64,000 nt of DNA from contig NZ_JSWG01000009.1 in NCBI RefSeq assembly GCF_000797465.1, forward strand, positions 1 through 64,000, in the 5' to 3' direction. The stretch comes from Psychroserpens jangbogonensis. Lineage in GTDB: Bacteria; Bacteroidota; Bacteroidia; Flavobacteriales; Flavobacteriaceae. The notes under the pieces are model-generated. The model was not told the DNA's origin. It searched no databases and was given only the letters and a program-made list of their open reading frames with translations. Made by a program: the position numbers and the translations under genes. The first letter of the stretch is position 1; each line of letters begins with the position of its first letter. This document shows, piece by piece, positions 36,799 through 45,016 of the stretch.

Positions 36799-37168
36799 CA
36801 TTCTAATTAATTAACCTACAAACGTTTTTAAGCGTTTTGAGGAATATAGTCGCTTTTTTTAAAAAGTTGTATAAATGTTATAGCCCAATTCACTCCAGAA
36901 GCTACTCCTATTTATAATGATATTATCAGCGCTTACCTCATAATCAATAAATCAATCGCAAATAATTTTTTCAGTAAATCCAGTATCAAATTGATTGATA
37001 TCGGCATAAAAACGGTTATCAAAGCTGTTTTAATAACATTTAAGATTTTTTTTACATTTTAACATTCTAAAAAAGGCTAGCTATTTACTATTTTTGTAAA
37101 ACGTATGTAACATTAATTGTAAATCATACACTTACAACTCGTAAAAACTAATTTAAAACAAACTCACA
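36799..37168. other. 370-bp intergenic region between divergent rplU and M16 peptidase genes
   Basis: AT-rich with no supported gene. It holds the M16 promoter (-7 box TATTTTTG at 37089-37096, leader about 67 nt) and a weak inverted repeat ATCAATC / GATTGAT near 36950-37000. Otherwise I see nothing recognisable. Confidence 0.5.
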
Positions 37169-38497
37169 ATGAAAAAAGGCTTATTTACTTTAGCTGCTTT
37201 TGTACTTGCAATATTTGCTACAAATGCACAAGAAGTTAAATTTGAAGAATTTGATCTAGACAATGGATTACATGTAATTCTTCATCAAGATAACACTGCT
37301 CCAGTAGTTATTACATCGGTTATGTTTAATGTAGGAGGAAAAGATGTAGGAGGAGGTCCTGAAGCACCTCGCACAGGTTTTGCTCACTTTTTTGAACACC
37401 TTTTATTTGAAGGAACTGAAAACATTGGACGTGGAGAATATGCAAAGATAGTTTTAGCAAATGGTGGAACATTAAATGCTAATACGTCTCAAGACAGAAC
37501 ATATTATTATGACATCTTCCCTTCAAACAAATTAGAATTAGCCCTTTGGTTAGAATCAGAGCGTATGTTACACCCTGTTATTGACCAAGTTGGTGTTGAC
37601 ACTCAAAACGAAGTTGTAAAAGAAGAAAAGCGTCAACGCTATGAGTCTCCTTATGGTAAAATATTTGAAACTTTAGGAAAGAATCTTTTTAAAGTTCACC
37701 CATATAAAGATCCAAACATTGGTTTTATGAAAGACTTGGATGCTTCTACTCTAGAAGAATTTAATACGTATTTCAAAAATTATTATAGTCCAAACAATGC
37801 TGTTTTAGTAGTTGCTGGAGATATTGATTCTAGCGAAACAAAAGAGCTTGTAAAAAAATACTTTAGTGAAGTCAAAAGAGGACCCGAAGTCGTTAGGAAT
37901 TTCCCTAAAGAGCAACCAATAACAGTTACAGAAAATGCTAAAGCTTTCGATAAAAACATTCAAATCCCTGCTATTCTTGCAGCCTACAGAACACCTGGTT
38001 TTGGAACAAGAGATGCTTATATTTTAGATATGATTTCTTCATATTTAAGTGGAGGTAAAAGTTCTGTGCTCTACAAAAAGTTAGTTGATAACCAAAAACA
38101 AGCTTTAGCTGTTCAAGCTGTAAATATTCCACAAATGGATCATAATATATTTGCACTGTTTGCACTTCCATTAGGTGATGTTACTTTAGGTAACTTATTA
38201 ACAGAAATGGATGAAGAAATTTCTAAAATGCAAAACGAATTAATTTCTGAGCGTGATCATCAAAAACTAGTCAATCAATTTGAAAATCAATTTGTAAACG
38301 CTAACGCCAGTATTGAAGGTATTGCAGAATCACTTGCTAGTTACTATCTATTATATGGAGACGTAAATTTAATCAATAAAGAAATAGAAATTTATAGAGG
38401 GATTACAAGAGAGGACATTCAAGCGGTAGCTCAAAAATACTTAAGCCCAAATCAACGAGTAGAAATTGAATACTTACCACAAAAAGACGAACAATAA
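37169..38497 (+). CDS. M16 zinc metallopeptidase, catalytic partner
   Basis: 442 aa. Signal peptide MKKGLFTLAAFVLAIFATNA, then the M16A catalytic domain with the inverted zinc motif HFFEHLLFEG (HxxEH, about 73-77) and a downstream Glu in NEVVKEEKRQRYE (about 150). The second M16-fold half (about 240-430) is present. It acts in the periplasm on unfolded or short peptides. It pairs with the next gene, whose product lacks the zinc site; such active/inactive pairs form heterodimers, as in mitochondrial processing peptidase. Confidence 0.92.
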   Translation: MKKGLFTLAAFVLAIFATNAQEVKFEEFDLDNGLHVILHQDNTAPVVITSVMFNVGGKDVGGGPEAPRTGFAHFFEHLLFEGTENIGRGEYAKIVLANGGTLNANTSQDRTYYYDIFPSNKLELALWLESERMLHPVIDQVGVDTQNEVVKEEKRQRYESPYGKIFETLGKNLFKVHPYKDPNIGFMKDLDASTLEEFNTYFKNYYSPNNAVLVVAGDIDSSETKELVKKYFSEVKRGPEVVRNFPKEQPITVTENAKAFDKNIQIPAILAAYRTPGFGTRDAYILDMISSYLSGGKSSVLYKKLVDNQKQALAVQAVNIPQMDHNIFALFALPLGDVTLGNLLTEMDEEISKMQNELISERDHQKLVNQFENQFVNANASIEGIAESLASYYLLYGDVNLINKEIEIYRGITREDIQAVAQKYLSPNQRVEIEYLPQKDEQ

Positions 38498-38498
38498 G

Positions 38499-40598
38499 AT
38501 GAAAACAATATATAATATGAAAACAAAATTATCAGCATTTATTTTACTGTTCTTAATGTCAGTAACAAGTGTAAATGCACAATTAGATAGATCTATTCAA
38601 CCTAAACCGGGTCCAGAACCATCTATTTCTTTAGAAGTTCCTAGTGAATTTGAATTAAAAAATGGCTTGAAGGTTCTTGTTGTTGAAAATCATAAACTAC
38701 CTAGAGTTACGTATTCTTTAAATATAGATAATAAGCCTGTTGCCACTGGAGCAAAAGCTGGTGTTGAAAGTTTAATTGGAAGTATGTTAGGAAATGGTAC
38801 TACAAGTATTCCTAAAGACGAATTTAATGAAGAAATCGATTTTTTAGGCGCCAATTTAAACTTAGGTATTAATGGTGGTTTTGCAAGATCGCTTTCAAAA
38901 TATTCTGAAAGAATATTAGAACTTATGGCTGATGCAGCTATCAATCCTTTATTAACTGAAGAAGAATTTAATAAAGAAAAAGAGAAAAGTATTGAAGGTC
39001 TTAAAACACAAGAGAAAAGTATTGATGCCATTAGTGGCCGAGTAGGTGATGCCTTGCTATATGGTGCAAAACACCCTTATGGTGAGTTTGTTACTGAAGA
39101 AACTATTAACAATGTAACCTTTGGTGATGCTGTTGCCTATTATGAAAAACATTTCAACCCAAACAATGCTTATTTAGTAATTATTGGAGACGTTGATTTA
39201 AGTACTGTTAGAAAACAGGTTAAAAAATATTTTAAAGATTGGGAACAATCTATTGACGTGTCAACGACAGTTCCAGCAGTTAATCCAAATGCACAATACA
39301 CTCAAATTAATTTTGTGGATTTGCCTAATGCATCACAATCTAGTATTGCAATAAAAAACAGCGTAGATTTAAAAATGGGTGATGAAGATTATCATGCTTC
39401 TATAATTACAAATGATATCTTAGGAGCAAGTTTTACAGGCTATTTATATAAAAATCTTCGAGAAACTAATGGTTATACCTATGGTGCTAATTCAAGAATA
39501 AGAGCTAACAGATATGGAGCAGGAAGTTTTAATGCAACTACCAAAGTAAGAAACATGGTTACTGATAGTGCTGTAGTTGAAGCAATGAAAGAAATCAATC
39601 GTCTTAAAACAGAAAAGGTAGATGCACAAGACCTTAAAGACACTAAAGCTAAGTACGTTGGTAATTTCATTATGGGATTAGAAGATCCTCAAACCGTTGC
39701 ACGTTATGCTTTAAATATCAAGCTTAATAATTTACCTAAAAATTTCTACACAACGTATTTACAAAAAATTAATGCAGTTACTGCTGATGATGTAAAACGT
39801 GTAGCTAATAAATATATAAAGCCTGAAAACGCAAGAATTGTAATTGTAGGTAAAGGAAGTGAAGTGTTAGAAAATCTTGAAAAAACAGGAATTCCAATTA
39901 AGTATTTTGACAAGTATGCAAATGCTGTTGATAAGCCTGTTTTCTCTAAGCCAATTCCTTCGGGAGTTACTGCTGAAACTGTTGTTGCTAGTTACTTGAA
40001 GGCTGTAGGAGGAAAAGATAAACTACAAAACATCAATACTGTTTTAACTAATGCAAATGTTACTATAGAAGGTGCTCCTTTTAAACCAACTGCAGTTATT
40101 AAAGCTATGGCTCCTAACAAGGAATCTATGGAAATGACTATAGAAGGTATGGGAACTATAATGAAACAAAAATTTGATGGTGCTACCGGTTATAGAGAGC
40201 AACAAGGAATGAAAGTGCCTATGACTGATAAAGAGTTGGATGGTAAAAAGGAAGAGAAAGGATTATTTCCTGAACTATATGTTGATGTAGCTAATATGGA
40301 ATTAGAATCTATTACTACTGTAGAAGGAAAAGATGCTTACAAAGTAAAAGTAACTACAGGAGACGATGTATCCCATAGATATTATAATACTGAAACAGGT
40401 TACTTAATTCGTACAGAATCAACTAGTGAACAACAAGGGCAAAGTGTTACTACTACATATGATTTCTCAGATTATTTAGATGTTAATGGAGTAATGATCC
40501 CTCAAACTCAAAGAATCACAGCTGGTCCTCAAATCATTACTTTAAAGTCGACAGACGTAAAGTTTAATGAAGGCGTAACAGATGCTGATTTTAATTAA
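38499..40598 (+). CDS. M16 peptidase-like inactive partner with extra C-terminal domain
   Basis: About 699 aa from ATG 38499 (or 693 from ATG 38517, giving signal peptide MKTKLSAFILLFLMSVTSVN). Where the zinc motif should be it reads GVESLIGSMLGNG, so HxxEH is absent. The second half keeps RETNGYTYGANSRIRANRY, the M16 R/Y motif for substrate binding. A further ~200 residues (about 490-699, beginning VVASYLKAVGGKDKL) form a LolA/LolB-like lipoprotein-carrier fold, a fusion seen in Bacteroidota. The gene starts one base after the stop of the catalytic partner, so co-translation is expected. Confidence 0.9.
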   Translation: MKTIYNMKTKLSAFILLFLMSVTSVNAQLDRSIQPKPGPEPSISLEVPSEFELKNGLKVLVVENHKLPRVTYSLNIDNKPVATGAKAGVESLIGSMLGNGTTSIPKDEFNEEIDFLGANLNLGINGGFARSLSKYSERILELMADAAINPLLTEEEFNKEKEKSIEGLKTQEKSIDAISGRVGDALLYGAKHPYGEFVTEETINNVTFGDAVAYYEKHFNPNNAYLVIIGDVDLSTVRKQVKKYFKDWEQSIDVSTTVPAVNPNAQYTQINFVDLPNASQSSIAIKNSVDLKMGDEDYHASIITNDILGASFTGYLYKNLRETNGYTYGANSRIRANRYGAGSFNATTKVRNMVTDSAVVEAMKEINRLKTEKVDAQDLKDTKAKYVGNFIMGLEDPQTVARYALNIKLNNLPKNFYTTYLQKINAVTADDVKRVANKYIKPENARIVIVGKGSEVLENLEKTGIPIKYFDKYANAVDKPVFSKPIPSGVTAETVVASYLKAVGGKDKLQNINTVLTNANVTIEGAPFKPTAVIKAMAPNKESMEMTIEGMGTIMKQKFDGATGYREQQGMKVPMTDKELDGKKEEKGLFPELYVDVANMELESITTVEGKDAYKVKVTTGDDVSHRYYNTETGYLIRTESTSEQQGQSVTTTYDFSDYLDVNGVMIPQTQRITAGPQIITLKSTDVKFNEGVTDADFN

Positions 40599-40618
40599 AC
40601 AATAAATTATTCAATACT

Positions 40619-40653
40619 AAAAATCCGAAGCATTTCTGCTTCGGATTTTTTTT
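40619..40653. terminator. Bidirectional intrinsic terminator
   Basis: AAAAATCCGAAGCA, loop TTTC, TGCTTCGGATTTTTTTT between the M16 pair and the convergent transporter gene. Confidence 0.92.
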
Positions 40654-41530
40654 ATCGTTGTCTTTTATGTGAAAGATAAACACCAAGTAGAATTATTAAA
40701 CTTCCAACAGCTTGCATTAAACTAAACCCTTCGCCATCTAATATTCCCCAAATTAAAGCAACTAAAGGCATTAAATAAGTTACAGAAGATGCAAATACAG
40801 GAGTAGAACTCTGAACCAATGTATTAAATAAAACCTTGGCTAATGCAGTCCCAAAAAGTGATAAAATAACAATGTACACCATAGACATTTCAAATTCTGG
40901 ATGTGCATATGTACTTTCGTTAAAGAAATCTGTAAAACATAATATTACAATTGCAGGTATAATGATTGCCACATAGTTTCCAGTAGCAATACTTAGAGGC
41001 TTGGCATACTGTAAATATTTTTTAATAATATTCACATTAAGCGCGTACAAACAAGTCGCTATAATAATATATCCAGCGTACAAGTAATTTTGTTCAGGAT
41101 TAAGTTCTGCACCTTTCAAAATCAAAAGACTTGTTCCAATAAAACCAATTATTACACCTAGAATTTGACGTTTAGTAGATGCTATTTTAAAAATAGCAAA
41201 GCCAAACAACACCGTATTTAATGGAACTAACGAATTTAAAATTGAGGTGACAGTGCTATCAATTTCAGTTTCGGCAATTGCAAATAAAAATGCAGGAATA
41301 AATGAACCCAGAAATCCAGTTAAAATGACCCATTTCCATTCTTTTTTTTTAATAGATTTTAAACTTTTAAAACCAACAGCGAAAAGAAATACTCCTGTAA
41401 TTATAGTTCGTAATGCACCCAATTGATAAGGCGTTAAACCTAATAATGACTTCTTTATTAAAATGAAGGAACTTCCCCAAATTAATGCTAACACAATTAA
41501 ATACAGCCACTTACTATTAGCGTTTTTCAT
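40652..41530 (-). CDS. EamA/DMT-family transporter
   Basis: 292 aa with ten hydrophobic segments in two EamA repeats: LYLIVLALIWGSSFILIKKS and GLTPYQLGALRTII in the first, then SVTYLMPLVALIWGILDGE in the second. This is a drug/metabolite transporter of the inner membrane, probably a metabolite or amino-acid exporter. The substrate cannot be told from sequence. Its last codons lie in the terminator. Confidence 0.9.
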   Translation of the reverse strand: MKNANSKWLYLIVLALIWGSSFILIKKSLLGLTPYQLGALRTIITGVFLFAVGFKSLKSIKKKEWKWVILTGFLGSFIPAFLFAIAETEIDSTVTSILNSLVPLNTVLFGFAIFKIASTKRQILGVIIGFIGTSLLILKGAELNPEQNYLYAGYIIIATCLYALNVNIIKKYLQYAKPLSIATGNYVAIIIPAIVILCFTDFFNESTYAHPEFEMSMVYIVILSLFGTALAKVLFNTLVQSSTPVFASSVTYLMPLVALIWGILDGEGFSLMQAVGSLIILLGVYLSHKRQR

Positions 41531-41591
41531 AAGATCTCTTAACTAAGTCACAAAATTCGTTAATTTTAGTGCAAGAAATGGCAATATTCCT

Positions 41592-41599
41592 TAGTTTTG
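41592..41599 (+). promoter_or_regulatory. -7 box TAGTTTTG of HMA lipoprotein gene
   Basis: Exact TAnnTTTG, 24 nt before the ATG at 41624. Confidence 0.6.
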
Positions 41600-41623
41600 T
41601 AACAAATACAATACTTTAAATCT

Positions 41624-42139
41624 ATGAATACATTAAAAAACATATTGGTTGTCGCATTTATTTCAGTAGTTGTAATGGCTTGTAAAAATGAAGCTCAACC
41701 TGAAGTTAAAACTGTAGAAACTGAAGTTAATTCTGAAGTAAATACAAGCGAGGCTAAACAATTAGATCCTAATGCCACTTATGCAAAAGCAGAATTTGGT
41801 ATTGAAGGAATGACTTGTGCTATGGGCTGTGCAAAAACCATAGAGAAGAAAATTGCAAAAATGGACGGAGTAAAATCTGCTAAAGTTGATTTTGAAAAAG
41901 AAATCGCAATGGTAGAATACGACGAAGCTAAAGTAACAACTAACTCTCTTGAAGAAGCTGTTGCAAAAGCAGGTGATACTTATAAAGTGAAAGACATGAA
42001 AACTGTTAAGTCTTTCTCTTCTGATAAACACGAATGTACAGCAAGCTGTGACAAAGCATCTTGTGCAAACAAAACAGAAGCCGAAAAAATGGCTTGTGCT
42101 AAAGATTGTAAAGAAGCATGTTGCGCTAAAAAAGCTTAA
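41624..42139 (+). CDS. Lipoprotein with heavy-metal-associated domain and Cys-rich tail
   Basis: 171 aa. Lipoprotein signal MNTLKNILVVAFISVVVMAC, an acidic linker, then an HMA fold (about 50-125): GMTCAMGCAKTIEKKIAKMD, VDFEKEIAMVEYD. The metal loop is CxxxC rather than the classical CxxC. The C-terminal ~40 residues hold nine cysteines (HECTASCDKASC, MACAKDCKEACCAKKA), a metallothionein-like tail. It probably binds copper or zinc at the envelope. No P-type ATPase or regulator is adjacent. Confidence 0.87.
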   Translation: MNTLKNILVVAFISVVVMACKNEAQPEVKTVETEVNSEVNTSEAKQLDPNATYAKAEFGIEGMTCAMGCAKTIEKKIAKMDGVKSAKVDFEKEIAMVEYDEAKVTTNSLEEAVAKAGDTYKVKDMKTVKSFSSDKHECTASCDKASCANKTEAEKMACAKDCKEACCAKKA

Positions 42140-42156
42140 GGTCCATTATCAATAAT

Positions 42157-42190
42157 AAAAAAAGCCACTCAAAATTGAGTGGCTTTTTTT
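42157..42190. terminator. Bidirectional intrinsic terminator
   Basis: AAAAAAAGCCACTCA, loop, TGAGTGGCTTTTTTT between the HMA gene and the convergent YciI-like gene. Confidence 0.92.
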
Positions 42191-42195
42191 ATACC

Positions 42196-42762
42196 CTATC
42201 TTAATGAAAAACCCTTTGCAGCCCACCATGGATGAATTTCAATTTGTAGTCGTCCTGCTTTAACCATTGGGTCAGAATTGGCTAAACTATCCGCCATTTT
42301 TTGTGTTGGTACATTATAAATTGTGATGCCTCTAATATCACCATCATCCCCAAAAGGGCCAGAAATATCAGCATAACCTAACTCATACATTTTACCCAAA
42401 TGCGTTAAATGCTCACTCTGAAGTCGATTAGCTTCCTCTTCATTTTGATTACGAATCAATCCACGTTTCAAAAACGCTATAAAATATTGCTGCATTATAA
42501 TAGTGTCTTGCGTTTTTTCGTCTACATAATCAAAAGTCTGAAACCCTTTTGATGTGAGCTCTTCTTTTAGTTGGCTCATCGAAACTTTTTCTTTGGAGTT
42601 GTTTTCTTTAACTAAAGAAATAGTATCAATATCTTTTTGATTCTTTTCGATTTCAACAACCTCCTTTGCTGCATCACTAATTGGTTCTGTTGTAGCTTTA
42701 GCATCTTCTTTACATGCCAAAAATACTAATGCTAGACAAATTGTAACTATAACGTTCTTCAT
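42196..42762 (-). CDS. Lipoprotein with YciI-like domain
   Basis: 188 aa from ATG 42762. Lipoprotein signal MKNVIVTICLALVFLACKED. The C-terminal half (about 85-185) is YciI-like: YFIAFLKRGLIRNQNEEE, LQSEHLTHLGKMYELGYADI, SGPFGDDGDIRGITIYNV, with the conserved His and Asp of that ferredoxin-like fold. YciI relatives are small enzymes or binding proteins of uncertain function. Secreted lipoprotein versions recur in Bacteroidota. It follows the CYTH gene with a 16-nt gap. Confidence 0.82.
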   Translation of the reverse strand: MKNVIVTICLALVFLACKEDAKATTEPISDAAKEVVEIEKNQKDIDTISLVKENNSKEKVSMSQLKEELTSKGFQTFDYVDEKTQDTIIMQQYFIAFLKRGLIRNQNEEEANRLQSEHLTHLGKMYELGYADISGPFGDDGDIRGITIYNVPTQKMADSLANSDPMVKAGRLQIEIHPWWAAKGFSLR

Positions 42763-42778
42763 TATAAACACATTTAAA

Positions 42779-43246
42779 TTACCACGTTTTATATGGCGTT
42801 TGACTTATTTGAGAATTGTAATATTTTATATCTCCTGTGACTTCTTTCCCTAACCATTGTGGCTTTTCAAAACTATCGTGTTCATGTTCAAGTTCAACTT
42901 CTGCTATGATTAAACCTTTATTATCTCCAAAAAATTCATCAACTTCAAATACATGTTGCCCTTGTTTAACTTCGTATCTCATTTTATCAATTACGCCTTC
43001 TTCACATAAATTTAAAAGTGCTTCTGCATCAGTTTTTGAAATTTCTTTTTCCCATTCAAAACGCTTTAAGCCATCATCTGTTGATTTTCCTTTTACAGTA
43101 AAAAACCCTTGTTCTCCTTTTAGTCTAATTCTAACGGTTCTCAAAGGATCTGTATTTAAAAACCCTTGAATGATTCGAGTATGTTTAAAAGATTCTGTTT
43201 TAAAATCATCTGAAGTCACTAAAAATTTACGTTCTATTTCTATCAT
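42779..43246 (-). CDS. CYTH-domain phosphatase/cyclase-like protein
   Basis: 155 aa from ATG 43246 (MIEIERKF), a better start than GTG 43252. The EIERKFLV signature, VRIRLKGEQGFFTVKG, FEWEKEI and VDEFFGDNKGLIIAEVELE are the charged beta-tunnel residues of CYTH/triphosphate tunnel metalloenzymes. Bacterial members split inorganic tripolyphosphate or nucleoside triphosphates; cyclase activity is rare. The specific substrate here is unknown. It sits in a same-strand run with the DUF2238 and YciI-like genes. Confidence 0.92.
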   Translation of the reverse strand: MIEIERKFLVTSDDFKTESFKHTRIIQGFLNTDPLRTVRIRLKGEQGFFTVKGKSTDDGLKRFEWEKEISKTDAEALLNLCEEGVIDKMRYEVKQGQHVFEVDEFFGDNKGLIIAEVELEHEHDSFEKPQWLGKEVTGDIKYYNSQISQTPYKTW

Positions 43247-43254
43247 ATTCACAA

Positions 43255-43863
43255 TTAATTTTTAGTTTCCATCGCTTTTATTTGACTTGAATGATACTTT
43301 CCGAAAATAACCAAAGCCAGAATGGCACCAATGGTGGCGTATAGCATATCAGACTGTGTATCCCAAATATAGCCTTGAGTTCCCAAAAAGGAATCTCCGC
43401 CTTCTCCTGTTCCTAATGAGACTGCCCATTCAATAAATTCATAAGTGACACTAATTGCCATTGCAATACAAACCACAATAAAATTAAGCCACTTTGTTGT
43501 ATTGACGACTTGTTTTCGAATTAATAATTCTCTTGCAATCATTGCAGGAACAAATCCTTGAGCGAAATGACCAACCTTATCATAATTATTTCTAGTTTGA
43601 TTTAAGGCGTCTTGAATCCAATCGAATAACGGAACTTCAGCATACGTATAATGACCTCCAATAATTAAAATAGCACAATGAAAAAAAACAAGTACATAAA
43701 CAAAATTCGTAAACCTAAATCTATTAAACGTTATTATAAGGACCAAAACACCAATAATTGCTGGTAAAACCTCTAAAAACCAAGTGAAATATTCATAAGG
43801 GCTGATGGCAGACCAGATTAATAATAATACAGTTAAACCTAAAAGAGTATATATAAGTTTCAT
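43255..43863 (-). CDS. DUF2238 (YjdF-like) integral membrane protein
   Basis: 202 aa, five or six membrane segments. HCAILIIGGHYTYAEVPLFDW, NNYDKVGHFAQGFVPAMIA and YEFIEWAV plus WDTQSDMLYATIGAI match YjdF/DUF2238. The conserved His, Asp and Glu residues at the membrane edge are present; the function of the family is unknown. Own promoter at 43891-43884, leader about 15 nt. Confidence 0.88.
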   Translation of the reverse strand: MKLIYTLLGLTVLLLIWSAISPYEYFTWFLEVLPAIIGVLVLIITFNRFRFTNFVYVLVFFHCAILIIGGHYTYAEVPLFDWIQDALNQTRNNYDKVGHFAQGFVPAMIARELLIRKQVVNTTKWLNFIVVCIAMAISVTYEFIEWAVSLGTGEGGDSFLGTQGYIWDTQSDMLYATIGAILALVIFGKYHSSQIKAMETKN

Positions 43864-43883
43864 ATTTATGTCATCAATTGAAT

Positions 43884-43902
43884 CAAAGATATTATAAATT
43901 TG
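43884..43902. promoter_or_regulatory. Back-to-back -7 boxes of DUF2238 (minus) and dinB (plus)
   Basis: Minus strand TATCTTTG (43891-43884) and plus strand TAAATTTG (43895-43902) are separated by 3 bp. The dinB ATG is 4 nt after its box, so a leaderless transcript is predicted. The two polymerases cannot bind at once. Confidence 0.65.
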
Positions 43903-43906
43903 TTTT

Positions 43907-45016
43907 ATGGTTAATACCTTTCCTATTAGAAAAATTATTCATGTTGATATGGATGCATTTTATGCCTCTGTAGCCCAAATGGATTATCCTGAACTTAGAG
44001 GTAAACCTGTAGTTGTTGGTGGTGGTGGCACTCGAGGTGTGATTAGTGCAGCAAGTTATGAAGCCAGAAAATTTGGAGTGAAAAGTGCCATGTCTGGACG
44101 ATTAGCAATTAAACTTTGTCCAGAATTATTATTTGTTAAAACCGATTTTGAACGTTACACTGAAATTTCAAAACAAGTTCGAAAAATATTTTATGATTAT
44201 ACAGATTTAGTAGAGCCCCTTTCACTTGATGAAGCCTATCTAGATGTCACTGAAAATAAAAAAGGAAACCCAAGTGCTTCACTCCTTGCTGAAGAAATCA
44301 GAACTCGTATTTTTAATGAGGTTGGTTTATCAGCTTCTGCTGGAATTTCTATCAATAAATTTATTGCCAAAGTCGCCAGTGATTATAATAAACCTAACGG
44401 ACAAAAAACAGTTAACCCTGAAGAGGTTATTGCTTTCCTAGAAGATTTAGATATCAGAAAGTTTTATGGTGTTGGTAAGGTTACAGCTGAAAAAATGTAT
44501 CAAAAAGGAATTTTCACAGGTAACGATTTAAAAACAAAATCACTTGAATATTTAGATAAACACTTCGGAAAATCAGGAAAGTCTTATTATTATATTGTTA
44601 GAGGAATTCATACAAGTGAAGTAAAACCCAATCGTATAAGAAAATCACTTGCTGCCGAGCGCACTTTTAGTGAAAATCTATCTTCAGAAATATTTATGCT
44701 TGAAAAACTTGAGCATATTGCTGAAGAAGTTTCAAAGCGTTTAAACAAAAGTAAGGTCTCAGGCAAAACAATAACACTCAAAATTAAGTATAGTGACTTC
44801 ACACTTCAAACTAGGAGTAAAACCTTACCATATTTTGTAAGTGAAAAAAGTATAGTTTTAGAAACTGCGAAAGATTTATTGTATCAAGAAAAGTTGAATA
44901 ATTCAGTACGTTTGTTAGGTATTTCACTATCAAATTTAAATACAGATGCATCAAAAACTAATAAACCTAAAGTGATTGAAAAACCAATTAGTGTACAGCT
45001 GAAGTTTGAGTTTTAA
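43907..45016 (+). CDS. dinB: DNA polymerase IV (Y family)
   Basis: 369 aa. A translesion polymerase. Catalytic motifs are intact: HVDMDAFYASVAQMD (about 10-24), the DxD-type SLDEAYLDVTEN (about 105-116) and SAGISINKFIAKVASDYNKP. The little-finger domain is present, and the C-terminal QLKFEF could be a beta-clamp binding peptide. It overlaps the convergent pyk gene by 4 bp. No LexA-type site is recognised; the promoter is unusual in being placed right at the ATG. Confidence 0.96.
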   Translation: MVNTFPIRKIIHVDMDAFYASVAQMDYPELRGKPVVVGGGGTRGVISAASYEARKFGVKSAMSGRLAIKLCPELLFVKTDFERYTEISKQVRKIFYDYTDLVEPLSLDEAYLDVTENKKGNPSASLLAEEIRTRIFNEVGLSASAGISINKFIAKVASDYNKPNGQKTVNPEEVIAFLEDLDIRKFYGVGKVTAEKMYQKGIFTGNDLKTKSLEYLDKHFGKSGKSYYYIVRGIHTSEVKPNRIRKSLAAERTFSENLSSEIFMLEKLEHIAEEVSKRLNKSKVSGKTITLKIKYSDFTLQTRSKTLPYFVSEKSIVLETAKDLLYQEKLNNSVRLLGISLSNLNTDASKTNKPKVIEKPISVQLKFEF

